Assembly (NCBI RefSeq): GCF_004116495.1
Contig: NZ_PDKC01000001.1
Location: 1-64,000, forward strand
From: Arcobacter sp. CECT 8985
GTDB taxonomy: Bacteria; Campylobacterota; Campylobacteria; Campylobacterales; Arcobacteraceae
Length of the DNA: 64,000 nt
Direction: 5' to 3'
Shown here: positions 1 to 7,451 of the stretch, one piece after another
Numbering within the stretch: position 1 is the stretch's first letter
Layout: each line of letters opens with the position of its first letter
Notes under the pieces: model-generated
What the model was told of the DNA's origin: nothing
Database searches by the model: none
The model's input: the letters and a program-made list of their open reading frames with translations, nothing else
Made by a program: the position numbers and the translations under genes

Positions 1-151
1 AGTATTAGCTTATTTTAATAATTAATAAAATTATTTAGAGGAGATATATAAATGCAAATAAAGATTATTTGAACTGAAAAAAGAGCCATTTACTCTAAAC
101 TAGTTAGTTTTCAAAGTAATATCTTTTGTGAGTAGTAAATATCAATCTATT
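1..151. other. Window edge, no gene seen
   Basis: AT-rich DNA with no reading frame longer than a few codons. GGAGATATATAAATG at 41-55 gives a six-codon frame only. It may be the downstream flank of the effector-binding gene at 152-598. Confidence 0.5.
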
Positions 152-598
152 TTATTTAATAGAAATATAAATCTCTATTTCATCTTCTTTCTCATATTTT
201 TCAAAATCAAAATTATAAGATCTTTCATATTCACAATTTTCAGATGCAAAATAATTCCATATATCTTTCCATGTTTCAATTACTACTTCTGGAATCTCAC
301 CTTCTTTTGAAAATACTAAATATTTATCTTTTGGTATTGTTATTGCATTTTTAGGTTTTGTAACTTCTACACCAATTGTATAATCATAATCTGAATTTAC
401 ATCATTTTCATACTTATTATAAACTCCGTACATTGCCATTGATTTTGCTTTATTAAAAGTCTTTTTTTCAATATTTTCATCTAAATATTTTTGGCATAAA
501 TCTGGAATTTTTGCTTCTTGTTCATCTAATTCTATTTTATTATTTGTTCTTACTGTAAGACCTGATACATAAAATTTGTCTACATATTTTACTTTCAT
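152..598 (-). CDS. GyrI-like / AraC effector-binding domain protein
   Basis: A stand-alone 148-aa protein resembling the small-molecule-binding domain found in GyrI-like proteins, integron-associated Cass2 proteins and the C-terminus of some AraC/MerR regulators. There is no DNA-binding region. The N-terminal sequence and the YGVYNKYENDVNSDYDYTIG segment (about residues 58-77) fit the family pattern, in which a conserved acidic/aromatic stretch lines the ligand pocket; the C-terminal part carries the KYLVFSKEGEIPE strand and an acidic tail. The start is supported by AAGGAATTAAT directly before ATG. It lies 17 nt downstream of the transglutaminase-GNAT gene on the same strand, so the two are probably co-transcribed. 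The ligand is unknown. Confidence 0.72.
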   Translation of the reverse strand: MKVKYVDKFYVSGLTVRTNNKIELDEQEAKIPDLCQKYLDENIEKKTFNKAKSMAMYGVYNKYENDVNSDYDYTIGVEVTKPKNAITIPKDKYLVFSKEGEIPEVVIETWKDIWNYFASENCEYERSYNFDFEKYEKEDEIEIYISIK

Positions 599-615
599 AT
601 TAATTCCTTTTATTC

Positions 616-1611
616 CTATATTTTATATTGCATTGGCTGATAATCCAAGCTTTTAAAATGCTTTTGTTTACCACTTTTTTCAAAACCCAAATTTTCATAA
701 AAAGGTATTGCATATAAAGAAGCATTGATTTTCATATTTGTTATATCCATATTTGTTTTTACACATTCAAAAAGTTTTTTTGCAATTCCTTTTTTATGAA
801 ATGATTCATCAACAAAAAGATGAAAAAGTTTGTTTTTTTCTTTTATAGTTATAAATCCTACAATTTTTTCATTTATTGTATAAATATAATGTTTATAACT
901 CTTATCTTTTAATCTTTCTTCAAAAGTATTTTCGCTAATTTCGTCTTTAAACCAAGAAGGAGTAATATCTTCAAAAAGATATGATAATAAACTTGTAACT
1001 AAGATGCTTAACTCTTTTGCATCTTTTAATTTTGGTCTTCTTATAAACTCATTAGTTAAAGGAAGATTTTTTGACATTTGACTAAAACCTTCAAAAGATT
1101 GTAAATTATTTATTACAACTTCCAGTGGTTTATCATATATTTGGGCTAAGTCATATTCGTTATCTTTTAATTCAAAAGCTAATTTTTCAATAGGTGGATT
1201 AAATTGTGCATCAACACCTTTTTTATTTCCTCTTGGATCAATACGATACCAACCATATTTTTTTAGATATACTGCATTTAATCCATGCAAACCATATATA
1301 TTGTTAAAACTAACAATTTGATAACAAAATCCAGTGGGAATATTATTTGCTCTTAAAAGTGCTGCTAAAAGATGAGATTTTGCATAACACCATCCTGTTT
1401 TATATTTTAAAACCTCACTTGCTTTGCATGTTGTCACTTCTGCTTTTATATCACCACTGTGAGCTATTTCATCTCTTACGTATTTAAAACAATTTTCAAT
1501 AATTTGTTCATCTGTTGTACAATCTTTTGATAAAATTTTAGCTAATTTTTCTATCTTTTCATTTTTATAATCAACTATAAGAGTCTGTTCTAAATAGTTT
1601 TTAAAATCCAT
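616..1611 (-). CDS. Transglutaminase-like domain fused to GNAT acetyltransferase
   Basis: A 331-aa two-domain protein. Residues about 1-190 are a transglutaminase-like (papain-fold) domain with the full catalytic triad visible: Cys75 in GWCYAKS, His109 in GLHGLNAVYL and Asp125 in YRIDPRG. Residues about 195-331 are a GNAT N-acetyltransferase domain: FVDESFHKKGIAKKLF is the acetyl-CoA pyrophosphate loop region and AIPFYENLGFEKSG is the usual C-terminal motif. Transglutaminase-like domains of this type act as cysteine peptidases or amidases, so the protein could cut and acetylate related amine-bearing substrates; that pairing is inference. The 172-nt gap upstream suggests its own promoter. It probably forms an operon with the downstream effector-binding gene. 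Confidence 0.8.
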   Translation of the reverse strand: MDFKNYLEQTLIVDYKNEKIEKLAKILSKDCTTDEQIIENCFKYVRDEIAHSGDIKAEVTTCKASEVLKYKTGWCYAKSHLLAALLRANNIPTGFCYQIVSFNNIYGLHGLNAVYLKKYGWYRIDPRGNKKGVDAQFNPPIEKLAFELKDNEYDLAQIYDKPLEVVINNLQSFEGFSQMSKNLPLTNEFIRRPKLKDAKELSILVTSLLSYLFEDITPSWFKDEISENTFEERLKDKSYKHYIYTINEKIVGFITIKEKNKLFHLFVDESFHKKGIAKKLFECVKTNMDITNMKINASLYAIPFYENLGFEKSGKQKHFKSLDYQPMQYKI

Positions 1612-1673
1612 TAATATTTTTCCTTTTAATAAAAAATTATTCTATTATTATTTTTTTAATCTTCACAAAATAT

Positions 1674-1763
1674 CATTTTAGTAAAATTATTTCACTTTTA
1701 GTAGTTTTATTATTTGCTATTGCAATTGTAATTTTTGCAACAAAAGTAGCAATGGGACAATAA
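1674..1763 (+). other. Short hydrophobic reading frame without a normal start
   Basis: In the gap between two minus-strand genes, the plus strand reads a clean hydrophobic run (ISLLVVLLFAIAIVIFATKV) and stops after MGQ at 1761. It looks like a single transmembrane segment of a very small membrane protein. No ATG, GTG or TTG, and no Shine-Dalgarno sequence, precedes the hydrophobic part. It is therefore either a decayed small gene or chance. Confidence 0.25.
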
Positions 1764-1783
1764 CTTAAAAGTATTGCCCTATT

Positions 1784-2263
1784 TTATTCATACCTTATAT
1801 TAAAACCTTCCTCTTCTTTTGGTTCTTGAAAATATTTTGTAATCGCATCAAAAGTTGCTTCATCTATTAAAGGGGCATCTTTTGGTAAATTTTTATTTCT
1901 TTTTTTTAACTGCTCTTTACACACATCATCACTTCTTTTAACATAATACATAATATGCTCAACATTTGCTGTTTCAAATATATCTTTAAACCATTGCCTT
2001 TGTGAAATAGTATTTGCAGGAAAATCTAAAACAACTTCATTTCCTTTTTTTAAAAGTTCTATAATATATTCATACATCATATCTTTTAATCTTTTTGAAT
2101 ACTTTACATAATCTTCAATGTTTTTTATTTCATCTGGATATAACTTTTTCAAAAGTTCATCTTCACTTAAAAAAATTGCATTATTTTCATTTGATATTTT
2201 TGTTGATAGTGTTGATTTACCTGCTGCCATTTTTCCACACATAAAATGTAATCTATTATTCAT
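1784..2263 (-). CDS. AAA-type P-loop kinase-like protein
   Basis: A 159-aa cytoplasmic P-loop protein. The Walker A motif GKMAAGKS (residues 10-17) sits right at the N-terminus. It is followed by the short kinase-like pattern seen in zeta-toxin/chloramphenicol-phosphotransferase-like proteins: an acidic LSEDELL segment, EVVLDFPANT as a Walker B-like strand, and an Arg/Lys-rich lid (KEQLKKRNKNLP) that would close over ATP. The substrate cannot be told. It starts 10 nt after the TetR gene with a good AAGGAATT ribosome site, so both are probably on one mRNA. No antitoxin-like partner is visible, which argues against a zeta toxin. Confidence 0.72.
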   Translation of the reverse strand: MNNRLHFMCGKMAAGKSTLSTKISNENNAIFLSEDELLKKLYPDEIKNIEDYVKYSKRLKDMMYEYIIELLKKGNEVVLDFPANTISQRQWFKDIFETANVEHIMYYVKRSDDVCKEQLKKRNKNLPKDAPLIDEATFDAITKYFQEPKEEEGFNIRYE

Positions 2264-2273
2264 ATAATTCCTT

Positions 2274-2846
2274 TTATAAACGAAATGACAAAATATAAGA
2301 TGAAAGTATATCTATAACATCTATATAATCTTTTACATTTCCTGTTGCTTTTGCAGAAAGTATAGCACCTTCTAAAGTTGAAACAATATAAAGTGCTAAC
2401 TTTGCAGTATCACATTGTTTCATCTCATTTTTTTCAACTGCTTTATCTAAAATATTATTTATATTTTTTCTAAAAGTTTGATATATCTCTTTCATCAATA
2501 TTTTAAAATCATCATCTAAATTTGACATCTCTTGAATTACAGTTGCAATTGGACAACCTAAATTAAAATCTCTTTGTTTAACATCTTTTATACTTTTTAT
2601 AAAAGCTTCTAAATAGTTTGATTCTAATTGTAAAATTGCACTATATCTTTGAGAAAACCTTTCATATATTTTCTCTTTTATTGAAACAAGTGCTAACTCT
2701 TTTTTATTTGCAAAGAAGTGATACATTGAACCTTTATGTACTTTTGCATTTTTTAAAATTGTTGTAAGAGAAGCTCCTTGATATCCTTTTTTATATATTT
2801 CGTCAAATGATGAATTAATTAGATTTATTCTTGTATTATTTTCCAT
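2274..2846 (-). CDS. TetR/AcrR family transcriptional regulator
   Basis: A 190-aa TetR-family repressor. The N-terminal helix-turn-helix is at residues about 8-55 (GASLTTILKNAKVHKGSMYHFF is close to the family signature). The remainder is the helical ligand-binding and dimerisation domain. A TATAAT box (2853-2858) ends only 6 nt before the ATG and there is no ribosome binding site, so the mRNA may be leaderless. An inverted repeat TTGAC-N6-GTCAA lies just upstream of this box (2870-2885). Copies of the repeat occur before the neighbouring methyltransferase and AhpD-like genes, so I infer autoregulation plus control of those genes. The ligand is unknown. Confidence 0.88.
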   Translation of the reverse strand: MENNTRINLINSSFDEIYKKGYQGASLTTILKNAKVHKGSMYHFFANKKELALVSIKEKIYERFSQRYSAILQLESNYLEAFIKSIKDVKQRDFNLGCPIATVIQEMSNLDDDFKILMKEIYQTFRKNINNILDKAVEKNEMKQCDTAKLALYIVSTLEGAILSAKATGNVKDYIDVIDILSSYILSFRL

Positions 2847-2852
2847 AAATTA

Positions 2853-2858
2853 ATTATA
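2853..2858 (-). promoter_or_regulatory. -10 box of the tetR gene
   Basis: TATAAT read on the minus strand. Transcription would begin at or next to the ATG at 2846, predicting a leaderless or near-leaderless tetR message. Confidence 0.5.
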
Positions 2859-2869
2859 GCATGTTAGAG

Positions 2870-2885
2870 TTGACAAAACAGTCAA
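2870..2885. promoter_or_regulatory. TetR operator-like site 1 (TTGAC-N6-GTCAA)
   Basis: A perfect 5-bp inverted repeat, TTGAC AAAACA GTCAA, immediately upstream of the tetR -10 box and just past the 3' end of the methyltransferase gene. The same spacing and arms recur at 3902-3917 and, with one mismatch, at 3868-3883. Confidence 0.6.
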
Positions 2886-2892
2886 GTAAAAA

Positions 2893-3831
2893 TTATATTA
2901 TTACTTTTCTAATCTCACTTATCTCATCAGGAGTAGTCTCACAACATCCTCCAATAACTCTAGCACCTTTTTCATACCAAAGATATGCTAGCTTTGAAAA
3001 CTCTTTTGATGATAATTCACCTTTTTCCCACTCTTTAGTTATAGGATTATATCTAGAGCCTCCATTTGGATAAATTACAATTGGTTTAGTTGATACTTCT
3101 TTTATATTTTTTATTAATTTTAAAATATATTGAGGTGCAGTACAATTCACTCCTAAAGCATGTATAAATTTATGATTTTGCAAATAACTCATGCATTTTT
3201 TTATGTCATCATTTGCATTAGTTTTAAAGCCATCTTTTGCACTAAATGTCACCCATGCAGGAATTTTACAATCAAGTTCTTCTAATAAATCGCAAATAAC
3301 ACTGGCTTCATAAAAAGAAGGAATTGTCTCTATTGCTAAAATATCTGGATTTGTTTTTATTATTATTATTTCTAATCTTTTTTTATGAAACTCTTTTAGA
3401 CTCTCTTTTGAGATTTTATAATCACCACTATATTCAGAACCATCTGCAAGATATGCACCATAAGGTCCTATTGAAGCAGCTACAATTGGCTTAATTCTAG
3501 TGTTTTTATTTTGAGTATTTTGCCAAAATTCATCTACTGTTTCTTTTGCTATTTCTATTGATTTTTTTATAAGTTCTTTTGCTCTTTGAGAAGTGAAGCC
3601 TTTTTGTATAAAACCTTCAATACTTGCTTGATAAGATGAAGTAATAATACAATCTGCACCAGCTTCTAAATATTGTCTATGCACTTGCGATATAACTTCT
3701 ATATTTTCATCCAAATATTTTGCAGACCATAATTTATCATTTACATCATATCCATTTTTTTGAATTTGTGTGCCTAAAGCACCATCAAGAATAACTGCTT
3801 TTTGTGTTTTTAAAATTTCATCAATTATCAT
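2893..3831 (-). CDS. Homocysteine S-methyltransferase family protein (MmuM-like)
   Basis: A 312-aa cytoplasmic zinc-dependent methyltransferase. The family transfers a methyl group (for example from S-methylmethionine) to homocysteine to give methionine. The three zinc/thiol ligands are in place: Cys230 in GVNCTAP and Cys296-Cys297 in GGCCETTP near the C-terminus. The N-terminal VILDGALGTQ motif is also typical. The length matches MmuM-type enzymes rather than the large MetH. The methyl donor cannot be told from sequence. It is transcribed divergently from the AhpD-like gene across a short region holding two TetR-like operators, which suggests control by the TetR regulator encoded just downstream. 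Confidence 0.85.
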   Translation of the reverse strand: MIIDEILKTQKAVILDGALGTQIQKNGYDVNDKLWSAKYLDENIEVISQVHRQYLEAGADCIITSSYQASIEGFIQKGFTSQRAKELIKKSIEIAKETVDEFWQNTQNKNTRIKPIVAASIGPYGAYLADGSEYSGDYKISKESLKEFHKKRLEIIIIKTNPDILAIETIPSFYEASVICDLLEELDCKIPAWVTFSAKDGFKTNANDDIKKCMSYLQNHKFIHALGVNCTAPQYILKLIKNIKEVSTKPIVIYPNGGSRYNPITKEWEKGELSSKEFSKLAYLWYEKGARVIGGCCETTPDEISEIRKVII

Positions 3832-3867
3832 ATTTTTCTCTCCTTTTTAGATTATATCATTTTGAAC

Positions 3868-3883
3868 TTGACAAATTATTCAA
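3868..3883. promoter_or_regulatory. TetR operator-like site 2 (one mismatch)
   Basis: TTGAC AAATTA TTCAA: same arms and spacing as sites 1 and 3 except one base in the right arm. It sits about 37 nt upstream of the methyltransferase start. Confidence 0.4.
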
Positions 3884-3901
3884 TATATTGTAATATTTTA
3901 T

Positions 3902-3917
3902 TTGACCTATAAGTCAA
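3902..3917. promoter_or_regulatory. TetR operator-like site 3 (TTGAC-N6-GTCAA)
   Basis: TTGAC CTATAA GTCAA, 19 nt upstream of the AhpD-like start codon, with the same arms and spacing as the site in front of tetR. Confidence 0.6.
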
Positions 3918-3936
3918 GTAATAACAAGGAGTTATA

Positions 3937-4473
3937 ATGCCACTAATAAAAACATATGAAAAAGAAGAAGCAACGGGACAACTTCTTGAACTATATGAAG
4001 AACTTATAAAAGTAAGAGGGAATGTAGGGAATAATGCTAAATTATTTAGTTCTAGTCCTGAATTATTAAGACAACAATTGGATTTTATCAAATATTATGC
4101 AACACATGAAACTTTGTCTATGGCTTTACTTGCAAGTATAAGAGTATGTGTTTCAAATCAAGAACAGTGTAGATTTTGTATTGATTTTAATTCTGCACTT
4201 CTTATAAATAAAGCTGATTGGACAGAGGAAGATATTGATAGCTTAAGAAATAATACTTATAGTAAAAAACTATCAAAAGAAGAAAATACACTTTTAAAAT
4301 TTGTAGTTGATTCTGTAAAAGATTCTCATTCAGTTGATGAAGATATTATAAATGAACTAAAAATGCAAGGTTGGAGTGACAAAGATATGTTAGATGCACT
4401 AAACCATGGTGCTAGAATGTATGCAACAGATATACTTTTTAATAGCTTTAAAATAGAAGATTATCAAGGCTAA
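3937..4473 (+). CDS. Carboxymuconolactone decarboxylase / AhpD-like protein
   Basis: A 178-aa all-helical protein of the CMD/AhpD superfamily. The redox Cys pair is visible (Cys78 and Cys81 in EQCRFC). Classical AhpD proteins carry ExxCxxCxxxH; here the His position is Asn85 and the Glu is shifted by one, so the active site is atypical. AhpD-like proteins act as thiol peroxidase or disulfide reductase partners. The gene has an AAGGAG ribosome site and a TetR-like operator just upstream, and ends in a strong terminator. Its regulator is probably the TetR protein at 2274-2846. The physiological role (oxidative or electrophile stress) is inference. Confidence 0.8.
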   Translation: MPLIKTYEKEEATGQLLELYEELIKVRGNVGNNAKLFSSSPELLRQQLDFIKYYATHETLSMALLASIRVCVSNQEQCRFCIDFNSALLINKADWTEEDIDSLRNNTYSKKLSKEENTLLKFVVDSVKDSHSVDEDIINELKMQGWSDKDMLDALNHGARMYATDILFNSFKIEDYQG

Positions 4474-4497
4474 TGAGTAAATTCATTAGCTTTTTTT
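4469..4497. terminator. Bidirectional rho-independent terminator
   Basis: An 8-bp perfect stem GCTAATGA / TCATTAGC with a 6-nt loop followed by seven T. It overlaps the stop codon of the AhpD-like gene and the last codon of the convergent GNAT gene, so it can end both transcripts. Confidence 0.8.
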
Positions 4498-4957
4498 AGA
4501 ATATCTGTTTTTCCATACTAAAATTTACTAACTCTATATTATTTCTTTCAACTTTATTCTTTTTTATTTGTTTAAAACCAAACTTCTCAAAAAATGGTTT
4601 TGCAGTGATACTTGCATCTACTCTTAATAAAGTTTGTTCATTCTCTTTTGCTATTTTAAAAATATTATTTAAAAGCATTTTTCCTACACCACAACCTTGA
4701 TATTCGTGGTGTACATAAAAACAATCAATATAATCCTCATAAAACTCAGCAAAGCCTACAAGTTTTTCATCCATTATCGCTAAATAAGGTCTTGTTTTAC
4801 TTAATCTTTCTTCCCAAGCTTTATAATCAATATTTAAATTTGCCCAAGCATTTAACTGTTCACAAGTATAGTCTTTGTTGCATGTTTTATGAATGGTATT
4901 TGTAAATAGCAAGGGGAGCTCTTTTTTATATTTTTCATTATATTTAATTATTTGCAT
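4496..4957 (-). CDS. GNAT family N-acetyltransferase
   Basis: A 153-aa acetyl-CoA-dependent acetyltransferase. The acetyl-CoA loop is visible as YVHHEYQGCGVGKMLL (about residues 83-98), followed by the C-terminal ITAKPFFEKFGFKQIKK motif. The substrate is not predictable. Its start codon lies inside the end of the KAP NTPase gene (14-nt overlap), so the two are translationally coupled. It is the last gene of the ORF6N-KAP-GNAT cassette before a strong terminator. Paralogous GNAT proteins are common, so the family call is firm but the role in the cassette is unknown. Confidence 0.85.
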   Translation of the reverse strand: MQIIKYNEKYKKELPLLFTNTIHKTCNKDYTCEQLNAWANLNIDYKAWEERLSKTRPYLAIMDEKLVGFAEFYEDYIDCFYVHHEYQGCGVGKMLLNNIFKIAKENEQTLLRVDASITAKPFFEKFGFKQIKKNKVERNNIELVNFSMEKQIF

Positions 4958-6794
4958 TTTTTATTTTTTCTATATTACTCAGTGCGATTTTTAAATTTTT
5001 AACTATTTGTTCTTTTAAATTATATGAACTTACTTTCCCTCTATTTTTAGATACATAATCTTCAAGTCTTTTTATTAGTTCTTTTAAAAAAATTTCTTCT
5101 TCAAATAATATTTCTTTTCCTTGGTAATATCTATCTTTTAAAATTCCACCAAAATAATGCATAGTTAAACCATCTGTTTTTATAAGTGCATTAAATAAGT
5201 CATCAATATTTATATAATTTAATATTGGTATATTTTTATAATCAATAAATCTAACATCATTTTTACTTTCTAATAAATCAAGAAGTATTTGTGTATCTTT
5301 TTCTTTTATTGCTAAAATGATTTTTTCTGAATCTTCTTTTTGCTTTAAAATCTTTTTTTCTTCCAAAACTTCATTTATATAACTTTTCAATCTTTCAAAA
5401 TTTTCACTTTCAAAATATGCAATATTTTCATAATTCCTATCTGTATTTGCTCTATTCTTTATAAAATATATTTTTTCTAGATTGAGACTCTTTTCATCAA
5501 ATAATACATTAAAATTTGTATTTATTAAATCAAAAAGTTTTTCAATTTCAATATCTAATAACCCTTTTTCTTGAAAAAATAACAACAATGATGATACAAA
5601 TTTAAAATGTTTATAATCCTTATATTCATTAGATTTAAATCTTTCAAATACATCTTCTAATAAGAATTTAAACTCATCATCTGTTAAATTATAAAAGTAG
5701 CTTAATTTTTTCCATGAAGGAGTGTTTTTATCAATATAATATTTACTATTTTTTAAAGCTTTTTCAAGTTTATCTTTTTGAATATTTGAATTAATCAATA
5801 TTTCTTTCCATTGACAAATAGGAATAATTACATAACAATTATCATCAAGTTCATATTTTTTTAAAGAGGGTAATTCTTCTTTCTTTTTAACAGAAAAAAA
5901 TAATAAAGAATTAGAGTTTTTTTCATCATTAAACAAATCTAAAACTTCTTTATTTCCTTGTTTAATTTCAAATGAAAATAGAAAAAACCAATATAAAATA
6001 TCATTAATCATCTCTTCTTTTTCATAATATTTTTTTAAAACTTCATCATAAAACCTCTCAAAATCAAATAAGCTTTGTCTTAAGATTCTTAAATTATTAG
6101 ACTTTGATTTTTTAAAAAGTTCTAATATTTTTGATTTTTCTTTTTCTAAAACATCTTCTTTTACTCTTATTTCTTTTTTAAGCTCACTTAAAAAACTATC
6201 ATAAGCTAAATCAGAATTTGTTTTAAATTCAAAAGTTTTTCCAATAAGTTTTTCTTTTATATTTTTATATTTGTCTATTTTTTCAAGTTCTTCTTCATTT
6301 GCTATTAATATTACTTTGTATGATTGATGTTCAACAAAAAAGTTTATGTACCCAAGCAAATCAATAATATTTATACCACTTCTTTCCAAGTCATCAAATA
6401 TTAAAATATAATCTTTAGTATTTAATAAATCTTCAGGCTTAAAATTAGGTATTTGAACACTTACATTTCCATCAGCTTTCCCATCATCATCTAAATCAAT
6501 TTTTAATGTACCTTTTAAAAGTTGTTTAGCAATCTTTCCTGCAAAAATAGTCTTTTTATTGTAAAGTTTTGGATGTATAGTTTCTAAAAACTTAGTCTCA
6601 ATTTCATCATACGAAGTTACTCCATATAAACTAACATAAATATATTTTTGTTCACTATTATCTAATTGATTTTTATATTTATTAATAAAATGTGTTTTCC
6701 CACTTCCCCATTTTCCTTTTAAAAGAACTGCGTATTGGGGATTTGTAAGTTTTATATAATAATCTAAAAATTCATTAATGTGTTTATTGGGCAT
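4944..6794 (-). CDS. KAP family P-loop NTPase
   Basis: A 616-aa P-loop NTPase. Walker A GKWGSGKT is at residues 27-34, Walker B YILIFDDLER at about 129-138, and a sensor strand (VILIANEEE) follows near residue 165. The architecture fits the KAP family, named after Kidins220/ARMS and the F-plasmid phage-exclusion protein PifA. Unlike many KAP proteins, no obvious transmembrane helices are seen; the C-terminal 400 residues are charged and helical. A DxDxDGxxD stretch at residues 100-108 resembles an EF-hand-type calcium loop between the Walker motifs. It follows the ORF6N gene by 11 nt and overlaps the GNAT gene by 14 nt. A defence-type role is plausible but is inference only. Confidence 0.75.
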   Translation of the reverse strand: MPNKHINEFLDYYIKLTNPQYAVLLKGKWGSGKTHFINKYKNQLDNSEQKYIYVSLYGVTSYDEIETKFLETIHPKLYNKKTIFAGKIAKQLLKGTLKIDLDDDGKADGNVSVQIPNFKPEDLLNTKDYILIFDDLERSGINIIDLLGYINFFVEHQSYKVILIANEEELEKIDKYKNIKEKLIGKTFEFKTNSDLAYDSFLSELKKEIRVKEDVLEKEKSKILELFKKSKSNNLRILRQSLFDFERFYDEVLKKYYEKEEMINDILYWFFLFSFEIKQGNKEVLDLFNDEKNSNSLLFFSVKKKEELPSLKKYELDDNCYVIIPICQWKEILINSNIQKDKLEKALKNSKYYIDKNTPSWKKLSYFYNLTDDEFKFLLEDVFERFKSNEYKDYKHFKFVSSLLLFFQEKGLLDIEIEKLFDLINTNFNVLFDEKSLNLEKIYFIKNRANTDRNYENIAYFESENFERLKSYINEVLEEKKILKQKEDSEKIILAIKEKDTQILLDLLESKNDVRFIDYKNIPILNYINIDDLFNALIKTDGLTMHYFGGILKDRYYQGKEILFEEEIFLKELIKRLEDYVSKNRGKVSSYNLKEQIVKNLKIALSNIEKIKNANN

Positions 6795-6805
6795 AATTCA
6801 CCTCT

Positions 6806-7369
6806 TTATTCAAGTTTTTTATTATATCTAATTCTTTTTTTCAACCCTAAACCCATAACTTTATCATCTGTCTTTTTTGTATCTTCAAGTATTTGAGTGA
6901 GTAGTTCAAAGGCTGTTTTGATATGTTTAGTATTTTCTATTGTTTGATTTTTATTTAGTTTCAAATCTTCTTTTAGATTTTTTAACTCTATTACTATATC
7001 TTTGTAAGTAAGTGCAAACTCTCTAAGCTTTGTAAAGGTTCGCATGATATTTATAGTTACATCTGTGGCAACTTTGCTTTTTAGTACAGTTGCAAGCATA
7101 TAGACGCCTTGCTCGGTAAAAGCGTATGGTATAGCTCTTGTTTTAGAAAACTTTGTGGTCACAAATTGTGACCGCAAAACTTCAAGCTCTTCTTTTGTAA
7201 GTTGAAACATAAAATCATATGGAAAGCGATCGATGTTTCTTTTTACAGCTTGGTTTAAAACTTTTGTTTCAACTTCATAAAGTGAAGCCAAATCACTATC
7301 TAGCATCACTTTTAAACCTCTTATCTCATATATTTTATTTTCTATAAAATTAGTTGGTAAGTTTTCCAT
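6806..7369 (-). CDS. ORF6N domain protein (phage-type DNA-binding protein)
   Basis: A 187-aa protein with an N-terminal ORF6N domain: IYEIRGLKVMLDSDLASLYE, then NRFPYDFMFQLT-type and AFTEQGVYMLATVLKS-type segments (residues about 10-110). The C-terminus is a coiled-coil helix (about 120-175). ORF6N domains are known from phages and mobile elements, often as antirepressor-like DNA-binding modules. The gene heads a three-gene unit with the KAP NTPase and GNAT genes. An 11-bp perfect inverted repeat overlaps its start codon, suggesting autorepression. There is no neighbouring phage structural gene, so this is a domesticated or cassette-borne copy. Confidence 0.85.
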   Translation of the reverse strand: MENLPTNFIENKIYEIRGLKVMLDSDLASLYEVETKVLNQAVKRNIDRFPYDFMFQLTKEELEVLRSQFVTTKFSKTRAIPYAFTEQGVYMLATVLKSKVATDVTINIMRTFTKLREFALTYKDIVIELKNLKEDLKLNKNQTIENTKHIKTAFELLTQILEDTKKTDDKVMGLGLKKRIRYNKKLE

Positions 7370-7404
7370 AGAATTACTCCATAATGAATATAAAGTAATT
7401 CTAT
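7368..7404. promoter_or_regulatory. Inverted repeat over the ORF6N start codon
   Basis: Perfect 11-bp arms ATAGAATTACT (7368-7378) and AGTAATTCTAT (7394-7404) separated by 15 nt. The left arm overlaps the ATG of the ORF6N gene. Position and length suggest an operator for autoregulation. Confidence 0.6.
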
Positions 7405-7431
7405 CAATATTTTTTATAAATAATAAAAAAT

Positions 7432-7446
7432 ATTACATAATGTAAT
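7432..7446. promoter_or_regulatory. Second palindrome upstream of ORF6N
   Basis: ATTACAT A ATGTAAT, a 15-bp palindrome sharing the ATTAC/GTAAT core with the larger inverted repeat 30 nt away. It lies between dapE and the ORF6N gene. Confidence 0.45.
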
Positions 7447-7451
7447 TAAAT

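Noticed and set aside
1784-2263. A zeta-toxin module
   Set aside because: The P-loop protein resembles that kinase group, but there is no epsilon-type antitoxin next to it; the upstream neighbour is a full-length TetR regulator.
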